A DNA stretch of 13,332 bases, taken from the NCBI GenBank assembly GCA_026770585.1, contig MU647328.1, forward strand, positions 24,600 to 37,931. The letters are read 5' to 3'. Below, in pieces: positions 7,568 through 13,126 of the stretch (its first letter is position 1; each line of letters starts with the position of its first letter). The stretch comes from Baffinella frigidus. Lineage: Eukaryota; Cryptophyceae; Cryptomonadales; Baffinellaceae. The notes beneath the pieces were generated by a model, which saw only the letters and a program-made list of their open reading frames with translations, made no database searches and was not told where the DNA came from. Made by a program: the position numbers and the translations under genes.

Positions 7568-7650
7568 GTCACCCCGAGTGAGGGGGGCCTCGAATCAAAG
7601 CTCGGCGAAATCGTGGACCTGTACGCCCCGGCGTCGGCGTGCCGATACAA
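7568..7650 (+). pseudogene. Exon 3 echo 1, frame intact
   Basis: Reads VTPSEGGLESKLGEIVDLY then APASACRY in the exon 3 frame with donor AA|GTGCTT. Compared with exon 3 there are both silent (GAG/GAA, CTT/CTG) and replacement changes (D to G, W to S, R to C). It lacks the lysine-rich 5' part and has no clear acceptor. It could be an alternative exon but is more likely a decaying duplicate. Confidence 0.65.
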
Positions 7651-7663
7651 GTGCTTACTGAAC

Positions 7664-7813
7664 CCACGCGACGATACCCTGCACCTCAAATCGACAGTGG
7701 ACTAACTCGGTTTGGGTCTAATCAGTACTAATCCGCAGACGGATTCCGTCCGCATTGTACCAGGAATAATAGAAAGACGCGGTCGATTTGAGGTGCAGGG
7801 CATCGTCGCGTGG
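7664..7813. mobile_element. MITE with 32-bp terminal inverted repeats (150 bp)
   Basis: CCACGCGACGATACCCTGCA... (7664-7695) and its inverted partner (7782-7813) match at 31 of 32 positions. A short inner hairpin GACGGATTCCGTC lies near 7739. The element is bracketed by exon 3 echoes 1 and 2. The high end identity suggests it is young. Confidence 0.88.
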
Positions 7814-7814
7814 A

Positions 7815-7855
7815 ATCGTGGCTCTCTACGCCCCGGCGTCGGCGCGCCGATACAA
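7815..7855 (+). pseudogene. Exon 3 echo 2
   Basis: Only IVALYAPASARRY and the donor AA|GTGATT remain, starting two bases after the MITE end. Confidence 0.65.
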
Positions 7856-7933
7856 GTGATTACCCGGATCGGGGCGAAATCAGACCGAACCCCTAGCTCT
7901 GCCTCAGTCTATTTGGGCGCACCATTTTGGTAA

Positions 7934-7964
7934 TCTACGCCCCGGCGTCGGCGCGCCAACACAA
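7934..7964 (+). pseudogene. Exon 3 echo 3
   Basis: TCTACGCCCCGGCGTCGGCG then CGCCAACACAA|GTGATTCCC. It shares the GTGATT[AC]CC continuation with echo 2, so 2 and 3 derive from each other. Confidence 0.65.
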
Positions 7965-8140
7965 GTGATTCCCGACACCAGAAGCTGTCGATTGCATCTT
8001 TGGCCTGGATTGCGCTATGGTTTGGGGTTTGGGCCGGATGAGCATCGACCGGGAGTCGACTTATGGGTAAATCGGCGGTTTCTTAAGTCAACCCCCATAC
8101 GATTGTACCCCGGATGAGAATCAATCAGGGGGTGGTGCGC

Positions 8141-8284
8141 GCTTATCCGGGGAAACCTATTTTTCTTTAGTTTGATGGCAAGGAAAATTACTACATAAAT
8201 GCTTTAATATTACTAATAAGAACGAATTGTGTAGTAATTTTCCTTGCCATCAAACTAAAGAAAAATAGGTTTCCCCGGATAAGC
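8141..8284. repeat. Perfect 55-bp inverted repeat with TAATATTAC in the loop
   Basis: Arms 8141-8195 and 8230-8284 are exact reverse complements over 55 bp, from GCTTATCCGGGG to AATTACTACA, around a 34-nt AT-rich loop. The loop contains TAATATTAC at 8205-8213. The inner end GTAGTAATTTTC is shared with MITE family 4. No target duplication is obvious. Confidence 0.95.
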
Positions 8285-8344
8285 ACCTCTCCCCGAAACC
8301 CTCACCCCCTCATATCTCTCCCCCAACCCTCCAACCATACGGTG

Positions 8345-8398
8345 GGCTACCAGGGTTCCGTTGACCCCAGAGGCTACCAGGGTTTTGTTGACCCCAGA
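8345..8398. repeat. 27-bp tandem duplication
   Basis: GGCTACCAGGGTT[CC/TT][G]TTGACCCCAGA occurs twice head to tail (8345-8371, 8372-8398) with two differences. Confidence 0.85.
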
Positions 8399-8607
8399 TT
8401 CTGGGGAGTAACGTGACCAAATTTGCACCAGCAAAGCCCTAAAGTCAATTGCCTAAGGCACGTTGACTTTTGATGAAAGGTCCGTAGTCCACAGTGTGGT
8501 TACCAGCACGTCATTTCTGGGGCCTGTTTGGGCCTAATTAAACGTTTGCCTCCTTAGGTAATTCCTCCTATTCAACCCTATGGTACTGGGCCTGACTAAA
8601 GGTTAGC

Positions 8608-8682
8608 GGCCCTATGCAATTCCGCCTATTCACCCCTATGCAATCTCGCACATTCAACCCTATGCAATTCCGCGTATTCAAC
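8608..8682. repeat. 24-bp tandem repeats CCCTATGCAATTCCGC
   Basis: Three units of about CCCTATGCAATYYCGCNYATTCAA. A fourth, diverged unit runs into the exon 4 border (ACCCCATGATGGCAAG). The repeat therefore seems to have grown from the intron end of exon 4. Confidence 0.75.
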
Positions 8683-8733
8683 CCCATGATGGCAAGTTCA
8701 AGCGGGAGGAGGAGGCGGGGGAGGAGGGGGGCG
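8674..8733 (+). pseudogene. Exon 4 echo, left of MITE
   Basis: About 60 bp matching 8886-8945 with few changes: TATTCAACCC[CT]ATGATGGCA, then TTCAAGCGGGAGGA and the GGAG-rich part. It codes FKREEEAGEEGG in the same frame. The MITE follows immediately. Confidence 0.75.
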
Positions 8734-8877
8734 GGCTTCGAAGGGATTTTGAATAACCCCTAAGCGATAAGACCTAGGACCCTACAGTAGGCAACCTGTA
8801 GGGCCATAGGGGGGTTCCTACGGATAAGGTAACGGAAACTCGGGCTCTCAGCGCCCGAAAATCCCTTCGTAGCCCGC
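8731..8877. mobile_element. GCGGGCT-ended MITE, copy 1
   Basis: GCGGGCTTCGAAGGGATTTT (8731-8750) mirrors AAAATCCCTTCGTAGCCCGC (8858-8877), with one mismatch. It contains CCCTACAGTAGGCAACCTGT and TTCCTACGGATAAGGTAACG. Copy 2 is at 9328-9471. Exon 4 sequence lies on both sides. Confidence 0.85.
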
Positions 8878-8906
8878 TGTGTGGATATTCAACCCTATGA
8901 TGGCAG

Positions 8907-8964
8907 GTTCAAGCGGGAGGACGAGGCGGATGAGGAGGGGGGCGACAAGAAGAAGAAGCCTGAG
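8907..8964 (+). CDS. Exon 4: charged linker microexon
   Basis: Acceptor ATGATGGCAG|G supplies the third base of a lysine codon started in exon 3. The 19 codons FKREDEADEEGGDKKKKPE end at GAG|GTGGGT in phase 0. Composition is almost wholly charged, typical of a disordered linker, so homology cannot confirm it. The support is the phase match on both sides, good borders, and a second copy of the border and first half at 8674-8733 on the other side of a MITE. That copy loses the lysine tail and has AAG instead of CAG at the acceptor, so it looks like the degenerate partner. Confidence 0.68.
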
Positions 8965-9327
8965 GTGGGTTTAGGGTTCAGGGTTTATGGGGAACTCCCT
9001 CCAAGGGCTGCCTTTAGGGGTTACGGGGAACTGCCTTCAACCCTCTCAAAACGAGAGAGTTCGTGCTCAACGAGAACCAAGAAATAAAAGCCTGAGGTGG
9101 GTTTAGGGTTTAGATCTGCGTGGGGCGTAGAGCCATTTCTGAGCTTGACTCACTTTTAGGTGTCAACACACCTGGTTTTGTACCAACTTCTCGCGAAATA
9201 TCGTCTATTCCGGTTCCAGGCTTTGTACCAGGGGGTTGACTGCTGAGACACACCAGATGCTTCGGTTCGGAGGCGGGTGGCGGGCTTGGGAGTTGCGGCT
9301 CGGTTTGTCCTCTGTATCCACACATCA

Positions 9328-9471
9328 GGCTTCGAAGGGATTTCCTGAATAATCCATCTGCGATAAGACAGACGACCCTACGGTAGGCAATATCGTAGGG
9401 ACATCGGGGGTTTCCTACGGATAAGGTAACGGAAAGGTGGCCCGATTTGGGCCGAAAATCCCTTCGTAGCC
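9328..9471. mobile_element. GCGGGCT-ended MITE, copy 2
   Basis: GGCTTCGAAGGGATTT to AAATCCCTTCGTAGCC. It shares with copy 1 the core GACCCTAC[AG]GTAGGCAA and the segment TTCCTACGGATAAGGTAACG, and the trailing CGCTGTGTGG. Confidence 0.85.
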
Positions 9472-9605
9472 CGCTGTGTGGGTGGCAATGTCCTCTGCAT
9501 GTGGCACCTACACGTTGACGATTTCGTACCAGCATCGTCAACTTTTGCCGTCGTTTCTTTCTTCTCGCGTGGCCAACAGATGCGACAACCGCTCTAACAA
9601 ATCAA

Positions 9606-9771
9606 ATAGGGTAACAGACTGAAAATGGGGTAGTTAGACCTACGGTATTGCTTACGGTAGGCCGTAGGGCTCCTAGGACCCAATGTTTCGTAGGACCCCC
9701 CCTAGGCCCCTACGGCCTACCGTAGGCAATGCCGTAGCCTTAAACACCCCATTTTCAGTCCGTTATCCTAT
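9606..9771. mobile_element. Foldback with 72-bp arms
   Basis: Left arm 9606-9677 and right arm 9701-9771 pair over ATAGG[GA]TAAC[AG]GACTGAAAATGGGGT and a second block CTACGGTATTGCTTACGG / CCGTAGGCAATGCCGTAG, with a 23-nt loop. It shares the CCTACGGTAGG core with the GCGGGCT MITEs and family 4. Confidence 0.88.
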
Positions 9772-9829
9772 GAAATCCACCGTATATGCGTGTTTTCTCA
9801 TGGGGGGTGGCACGCGCGTGTCCACGCAG

Positions 9830-9960
9830 GGTCACAAGTGGGAATTCACCTACAGTTAATTATCAGATTCTTATCTAGCGAACACGCCACCAGTCAGCAC
9901 TTTGAGCCATTCACGGGCGCAATGATGTTTCTTTTGTGACAGGAAACACTTTTCAAATAA
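9830..9960. repeat. Diverged relative of the 462-662 foldback
   Basis: GGTCACAAGTGGGAATTCAC, TTAATTATCAGATT, GAACACGCCACCAGTCAGCA and TTTGTGACAGGAAACACTTT follow the order of the 462-662 and 11830-11990 sequences. The ends are not well defined. Confidence 0.45.
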
Positions 9961-10046
9961 AAATGACTTATTTCATTTAAAATAACTATTTTAAAGGCCT
10001 CGACCTTGAATTCTCATGGTCACAAATGAGAATTGAAACGGAGGGA

Positions 10047-10318
10047 ACATCAACCTTAAATTCTCGGAACCTTAACCTTGACATCAACCTTAAATTCTCG
10101 GAACCTCAACCTTGACCTCAACCTTAAATTCTCGGAACCTCAACCTTGACCTCAACCTTAAATTCTCGGAACCTCAACCATGACCTCAACCTTAAATTCT
10201 CGGAACCTCAACCTTGACCTCAACCTTAAATTCTCGGTACCTCAACCTTATCCTCAACCTTAAATTCTCGGAACCTCAGCCTCAACCTCAACCTTAAATT
10301 CTCGGAGTCTCAACCTTA
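10047..10318. repeat. 34-bp satellite array, eight units
   Basis: AAATTCTCGG begins at 10058, 10092, 10126, 10160, 10194, 10228, 10262 and 10296, exactly 34 bp apart. The unit is roughly CTCAACCTTAAATTCTCGG plus AACCTCAACCTTGAC. The array ends about 14 bp before the exon 5 acceptor and is pyrimidine-rich on this strand, so it may act as an extended polypyrimidine tract. Confidence 0.93.
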
Positions 10319-10331
10319 AATCCTCACCCAG

Positions 10332-10448
10332 GAGGAGGGGTTCTTCAAGCGGGGGGGGGGGGCTGGTGCGGCGACCGACATCGAGGACGACACCGTCCAG
10401 GCACCGCCTCACCTCTCACGCTCAGAATTATCGGAACCGCCTTACAGG
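10332..10448 (+). CDS. Exon 5: glycine-run, acidic linker exon
   Basis: Acceptor CTCACCCAG|GAG in phase 0. The frame reads EEGFFKRGGGAGAATDIEDD then TVQ and a serine/proline tail, with donor ACAGG|GTATTT in phase 0 (39 codons). An alternative is a GC donor directly after GTCCAG (10400), giving 23 codons and the same phase; the related copy near 10848 has GTCCAG|GTATCT there, which favours that border ancestrally. A run of 12 G encodes three glycines plus neighbouring bases and is prone to slippage. Two downstream copies (10519 and 10685) have 9 G and a +1 shift after GACATCGAG, so they cannot be used in this frame. Confidence 0.68.
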
Positions 10449-10518
10449 GTATTTATCATGCGGTGTTGCACTACGGCTGGCCCTCACGGGACACGAACCT
10501 GGGCATCCTAGGGTGTGG

Positions 10519-10596
10519 GGTGGGGGGGGGCTGGAGCGGCGAACGACATCGAGAGGAGGATACCGTCCAGGCAACACGCTTTACCTCTGATGGAGT
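10519..10596 (+). pseudogene. Exon 5 echo 1
   Basis: Nine G, then CTGGAGCGGCGAACGACATC. An extra base after GACATCGAG shifts the frame relative to exon 5. Positions 10544-10596 are identical to 10709-10761 over 53 bp. Confidence 0.7.
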
Positions 10597-10607
10597 GGCT
10601 CGTGAAC

Positions 10608-10683
10608 GTCCGCGTGACCGGTCACGCGGACGCCGAAGCCAACTGTCCGAGGTGACTGCCTTGGCAGTCACCTGCTTTCGGCG
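10608..10683. repeat. Palindrome cluster
   Basis: A perfect 24-bp palindrome GTCCGCGTGACC|GGTCACGCGGAC (10608-10631) is followed by a perfect 11-bp hairpin AGGTGACTGCC-TT-GGCAGTCACCT (10650-10673), itself enclosed by CGCCGAAGC/GCTTTCGGCG. Two extrudable cruciforms lie within 76 bp. Confidence 0.92.
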
Positions 10684-10684
10684 C

Positions 10685-10761
10685 GGGGGGGGGCTGGCGC
10701 GGCGCGACCGACATCGAGAGGAGGATACCGTCCAGGCAACACGCTTTACCTCTGATGGAGT
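10685..10761 (+). pseudogene. Exon 5 echo 2
   Basis: Nine G, CTGGCGCGGCGCGACCGACA, then the same shifted sequence as echo 1. The 53-bp identity with echo 1 shows a very recent duplication or conversion. Confidence 0.7.
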
Positions 10762-10842
10762 CGAGAAACCCTGCGATCCCCGCACAAGACCGCCTGTTTC
10801 CACGCAGGGCTGGAGGGGGGGGTATTCAAACGTCATTTTTTT

Positions 10843-10866
10843 ATATCGAGGAGGATGCCGTCCAGG
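10843..10866 (+). pseudogene. Exon 5 echo 3 with donor
   Basis: ATATCGAGGAGGATGCCGTC then CAG|GTATCT; reads IEEDAVQ, matching IEDDTVQ of exon 5, with a standard GT where exon 5 has GC. Confidence 0.5.
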
Positions 10867-10917
10867 TATCTTGGAAAGAGACTGAGAGAGAGAGTTAGGA
10901 GGCATTCCAGCTCTGAG

Positions 10918-10960
10918 AGAGCTAGGAGGTATTCCAGCTCTGACTATACCTCCTAGCTCT
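10918..10960. repeat. 15-bp hairpin AGAGCTAGGAGGTAT
   Basis: 10918-10932 and 10946-10960 are exact reverse complements with a 13-nt loop. The right arm overlaps the end of the CTAGCTCTGCC element. Confidence 0.85.
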
Positions 10961-11166
10961 GCCTGAGCCGCGTTGACAGGATGTAACGTGGTCCCACAAC
11001 CTGTAGCGCCCCGCCACTCAAGGAGTCTAGAAATGTTTTAGGCTATCTAGGCTCGCCAATTTGGTGCACCCGGGCTCTTCCCCGCTGTAAAGTTGGCGGG
11101 GTTTTACTGTGCGCCCAGCATGTCAACTTGGGAACAGCCTTTCAACCCGACTGAGGCAGAGGTAGG
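10952..11166. mobile_element. CTAGCTCTGCC-ended element, copy 1
   Basis: CCTAGCTCTGCCTGAGCCGC at the left and, inverted, CCTACCTCTGCCTCAGTCGG at the right; about 25 bp with four or five mismatches. Another element with the same ends is at 12242-12386, and a lone end (CCTAGCTCTGCCTCAGTC) lies at about 7890. Confidence 0.75.
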
Positions 11167-11381
11167 ACGCGTTTGGTCATGTTACTGACAGAAGGGGGGA
11201 GAGAGAGAGGGTCTGTTCAACGGCCGCGACCTGGTTTGGGGTTTAGGGTTGAGTGTCCACTCGAGGAGGATGTTTTAGGGGTGGTTTTTGTACTATGATA
11301 AAGCTTTGTCGAAGCGCCAGTTTGACCAGGAGGAGGAAGGGTTTGACCAGAACGTAACCGAAAAGAAGGGTTTGATTCCAG

Positions 11382-11486
11382 GACGTAACCGTCGAAAAAA
11401 AACCGCCGAACGTAACGGCCGCAACGCACGTGCAGGCGTACTCGCTGGTGGTTATGAGCCTCGACAAGGTCGCGATCGCTCCGCAG
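11382..11486 (+). CDS. Exon 6: conserved LVVMSLDKV exon
   Basis: Acceptor TTTGATTCCAG|GAC and donor CCGCAG|GTGAGC, a near-consensus pair, in phase 0 at both ends. The 35 codons are DVTVEKKPPNVTAATHVQ then AYSLVVMSLDKVAIAPQ. The second half is a hydrophobic strand followed by LDKV, matching the VVNFDKV-like block of plant family members as I recall them. NVT is a potential N-glycosylation site, consistent with a lumenal protein. The other two forward frames across the exon either stop or give arginine/glycine-rich noise. A diverged copy at 12755 carries an in-frame TAA. Confidence 0.87.
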
Positions 11487-11509
11487 GTGAGCCGCAAACC
11501 CGATCCAAC

Positions 11510-11594
11510 GCGAAATCTGATTTGATTTAAATCCAATGCGAGATTTGATTAGATTTAAATCCAATGTGAAATCTGCTTTTGATTTAAAATACCT
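11510..11594. repeat. 28-bp tandem repeat, three copies
   Basis: Units GCGAAATCTGATTTGATTTA + AATCCAAT at 11510, 11538 and 11566, the third diverged. It lies just inside intron 6. Confidence 0.85.
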
Positions 11595-11822
11595 TTGTGT
11601 GTCATGTTGAGAGTGGTAGTGCTATATTACCCTTGCCTTGGTCTCAGCACGGCACACGCCCCACCCGTACAACAGCATCAGCGTGTTTTGAATGTTACAT
11701 TAAATCGGGTTTCACATGCGATCTGAGCGTCCCGCCACTTTTGAATGTCCCGCCACTTTTGACATCTTCCTGGAACTGTGTCGCCTTTTGGGGAAGTCAA
11801 GTTGGAGAGTGTGCACGTGTGC

Positions 11823-11999
11823 GTGCGCGACGCAGGAGGTCCACACGAGGCTATCCATGCGAACAGATTCATAAGTTAATTGTCGGATTGTTGCCCAGGA
11901 AACACGCCAAAAGTCAGCATTTGATCACGTTTCCGTACGGATGTCCGTACGGAAACGTGACCATTTCCCCACAAATTTTGAGTGCGCGACGCAGGAGGT
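11823..11999. repeat. 18-bp direct repeats flanking a hairpin element
   Basis: GTGCGCGACGCAGGAGGT occurs identically at 11823-11840 and 11982-11999. Between them are an AACACGCC-family segment and a perfect 17-bp hairpin TCACGTTTCCGTACGGA (11925-11941) / (11944-11960) with a 2-nt loop. The repeat resembles the start of exon 7 (CAACAG|GAGGTGG). Confidence 0.85.
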
Positions 12000-12174
12000 G
12001 GCGCCGAGACCGAAATCCGATTTGATGGCCGAGGCCGTGTGTAGTAATTTTCATACACATGTGTGTCTCTTCAGGACGCGCCAGTACTAACTCATGTGTT
12101 TCCTCAGGACACGCCCGTACTAACCCAGGACGTGACCCTCTTTTTGCTGACGATTCGTACGTGGACCGCAACAG

Positions 12175-12227
12175 GAGGTGGTGGATAAGGTTCGCAAGGA
12201 CGGGTTGACGGGCGCTGAGGCTGACAG
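12175..12227 (+). CDS. Exon 7: short EVVDKVRKDGL exon
   Basis: Acceptor CCGCAACAG|GAG, preceded by a CTCTTTTTGCTGAC tract that could be polypyrimidine plus branch point. The 17 codons EVVDKVRKDGLTGAEAD end with AG before the donor GTCTGC (phase 2); the first G of exon 8 then makes an arginine. The phase is right on both sides. It occupies the place where plant members have a short helical segment between the DKV and Y-Y-Y blocks. At 53 nt it is too short to identify alone. Two upstream GACGCAG|GAGGT sequences (11823-11840, 11982-11999) mimic its start. Confidence 0.68.
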
Positions 12228-12241
12228 GTCTGCCACACATC

Positions 12242-12386
12242 CTAGCTCTGCCTGAGTCGGGATCAGTCAACCCAAGTTGACTGATCGCTTTGACTTCAAA
12301 AGTTGACGGATTTGTACCACATACACGGGGAATCAACTTCCGGTTTCCCCCTGGTGAGGAGACCAGATTAACTCCGGCAGAGCTAG
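12242..12386. mobile_element. CTAGCTCTGCC-ended element, copy 2
   Basis: CTAGCTCTGCCTGAGT at 12242 mirrors ACTCCGGCAGAGCTAG ending 12386. Just inside is a perfect hairpin GATCAGTCAAC-CCAA-GTTGACTGATC (12261-12286). Confidence 0.78.
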
Positions 12387-12402
12387 AACTCTCCGCAACA
12401 AC

Positions 12403-12541
12403 CCACCAACCCTCACAGTCTGGGCAAATCGGGAAAAATGGCTCCAAAACCCCCCTTGAAGGCCGTCGGATTCCGACGGACTCCCAAGGGGATTTGGTGT
12501 TTTTGACTTTTTCGATTTGCCCAAGGTGTGAGGGTTGGTGG
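12403..12541. mobile_element. Foldback with CCACCAACCCTCAC ends (139 bp)
   Basis: Left and right halves pair from CCACCAACCCTCACA through GGGCAAATCG to a central CCGTCGGATTCCGACGG. Moderate divergence between arms. Related ends occur at 5237 (CCACCAACCCTCACGGGAGG) and at the 3763-3920 element. Confidence 0.85.
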
Positions 12542-12754
12542 ACACATTACAGCCTCGTGTTTTGGTGAGCAACACCACGTTATGGGTCAGACACACCACG
12601 CATCAACACGCTTGTCCAGTCTCCACCAGAAGGTCATCAAAACATGAACTGCACTGCTAGCCAGGATTTTTTGCTCAAGTCAATCTCCCCTTGAAACTGT
12701 CCACTTTAGAATCCCGTGCGGCCAGAGCGTAACCGATGAGAAGGGTTTGACCAG

Positions 12755-12805
12755 GACGTAACCGTCGAAAAAAAATAAGCGCCAAACGTAACGGTCGAAC
12801 AGTCT
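12755..12805 (+). pseudogene. Exon 6 echo with stop codon
   Basis: TTTGACCAG|GACGTAACCGTC then GAA and AAA codons repeats the start of exon 6 (DVTVEKK), but the next codon is TAA. The rest (GCGCCAAACGTAACGGTCG) is related to exon 6 and then diverges. It lies after exon 7, so it is also out of order. Confidence 0.75.
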
Positions 12806-13126
12806 CCACCAGAAGCTCCTCAAAACATCAACTGTATTGGATACCCATAAAATCACGAAACCCGGGGTGTTACAGAGCGGAAGCACGCCACTAGGGGCGG
12901 GTTGTGAGGACCGAGGATAGGATGAGCCCGCCTCGGGATGACGTTGGAGCCATTGAACTGGGTGAAGCGAAGCATTAACGAGGCGGTTCTTGATGCGGCA
13001 GGATGGTGCCACACCTGCAAAGCAGCTATTTTCACTAACCCTAAACTCTAAAATCCAAACTGTAAACCCCAAACCCCAAACCCCAAACCTCAAACCTCAC
13101 ACCTCAAACCCCAATCCCTGACCCAG

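Larger units (their letters stand above)
7336..8906 (+). other. Intron 3
   Basis: Contains the minisatellite above, three exon 3 echoes, a MITE with 32-bp ends, the 55-bp perfect inverted repeat, a 27-bp tandem duplication, 24-bp tandem repeats, and the GCGGGCT MITE flanked by exon 4 sequence. At 8285-8570 I also see hairpins CCCCAGA-T-TCTGGGG (8392-8406) and AAAGTCAA/TTGACTTT (8441-8470). Confidence 0.65.
8965..10331 (+). other. Intron 4
   Basis: Starts GTGGGTTTAGGG; the same AAGCCTGAGGTGGGTTTAGGG recurs at about 9089, so the exon 4 donor is duplicated. It holds the second GCGGGCT MITE, a 166-bp foldback, an AACACGCC-family remnant (9830-9960) and the 34-bp satellite. At 9120-9327 I see nothing recognisable. 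Confidence 0.65.
10449..11381 (+). other. Intron 5
   Basis: Holds two degenerate exon 5 copies around a palindrome cluster, a third donor-bearing copy, a 15-bp hairpin, the CTAGCTCTGCC element and, near the end, a partial copy of the exon 6 border (GACCAG|AACGTAACCG at about 11350). Confidence 0.65.
11487..12174 (+). other. Intron 6
   Basis: Contains the 28-bp repeat, a 16-bp duplication GTCCCGCCACTTTTGA (11729, 11747), the 11925-11960 hairpin flanked by copies of GTGCGCGACGCAGGAGGT, and two copies of TCAGGAC[GA]CGCC[AC]GTACTAAC[TC] near the end. TACTAAC is the textbook branch-point sequence. Confidence 0.65.
12228..13126 (+). other. Intron 7
   Basis: Two inverted-repeat elements (12242-12386, 12403-12541), a direct repeat CAGTCTCCACCAGAAG (12615, 12799) around an exon 6 echo, and AACCCCAAACCTC-type telomere-like repeats at about 13036-13118, which end directly before the exon 8 acceptor. 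At 12842-13035 I recognise nothing. Confidence 0.65.

Noticed and set aside
8141-8284. Integrated geminivirus-like genome
   Set aside because: Only the nonanucleotide and a stem-loop are present; no Rep or coat protein sequence, no iterons. Kept as a finding about the structure only.
10047-10318. Possible CRISPR array (34-bp periodic repeat)
   Set aside because: The units are contiguous with no unique spacers, and the context is a eukaryotic intron. It is a tandem satellite.
10463-10905. Overlapping 140-144 codon open frames on both strands
   Set aside because: They span duplicated exon 5 echoes and palindromes; the repeated RHREEDTVQATRFTSDGV segment is just the 53-bp repeat translated twice in a shifted frame.
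11914-12447. 177-codon antisense open frame, the second longest in the window
   Set aside because: It runs across exon 7, an element with hairpin ends and the echo repeats; no recognisable motif. The sense-strand exon explains the region better.
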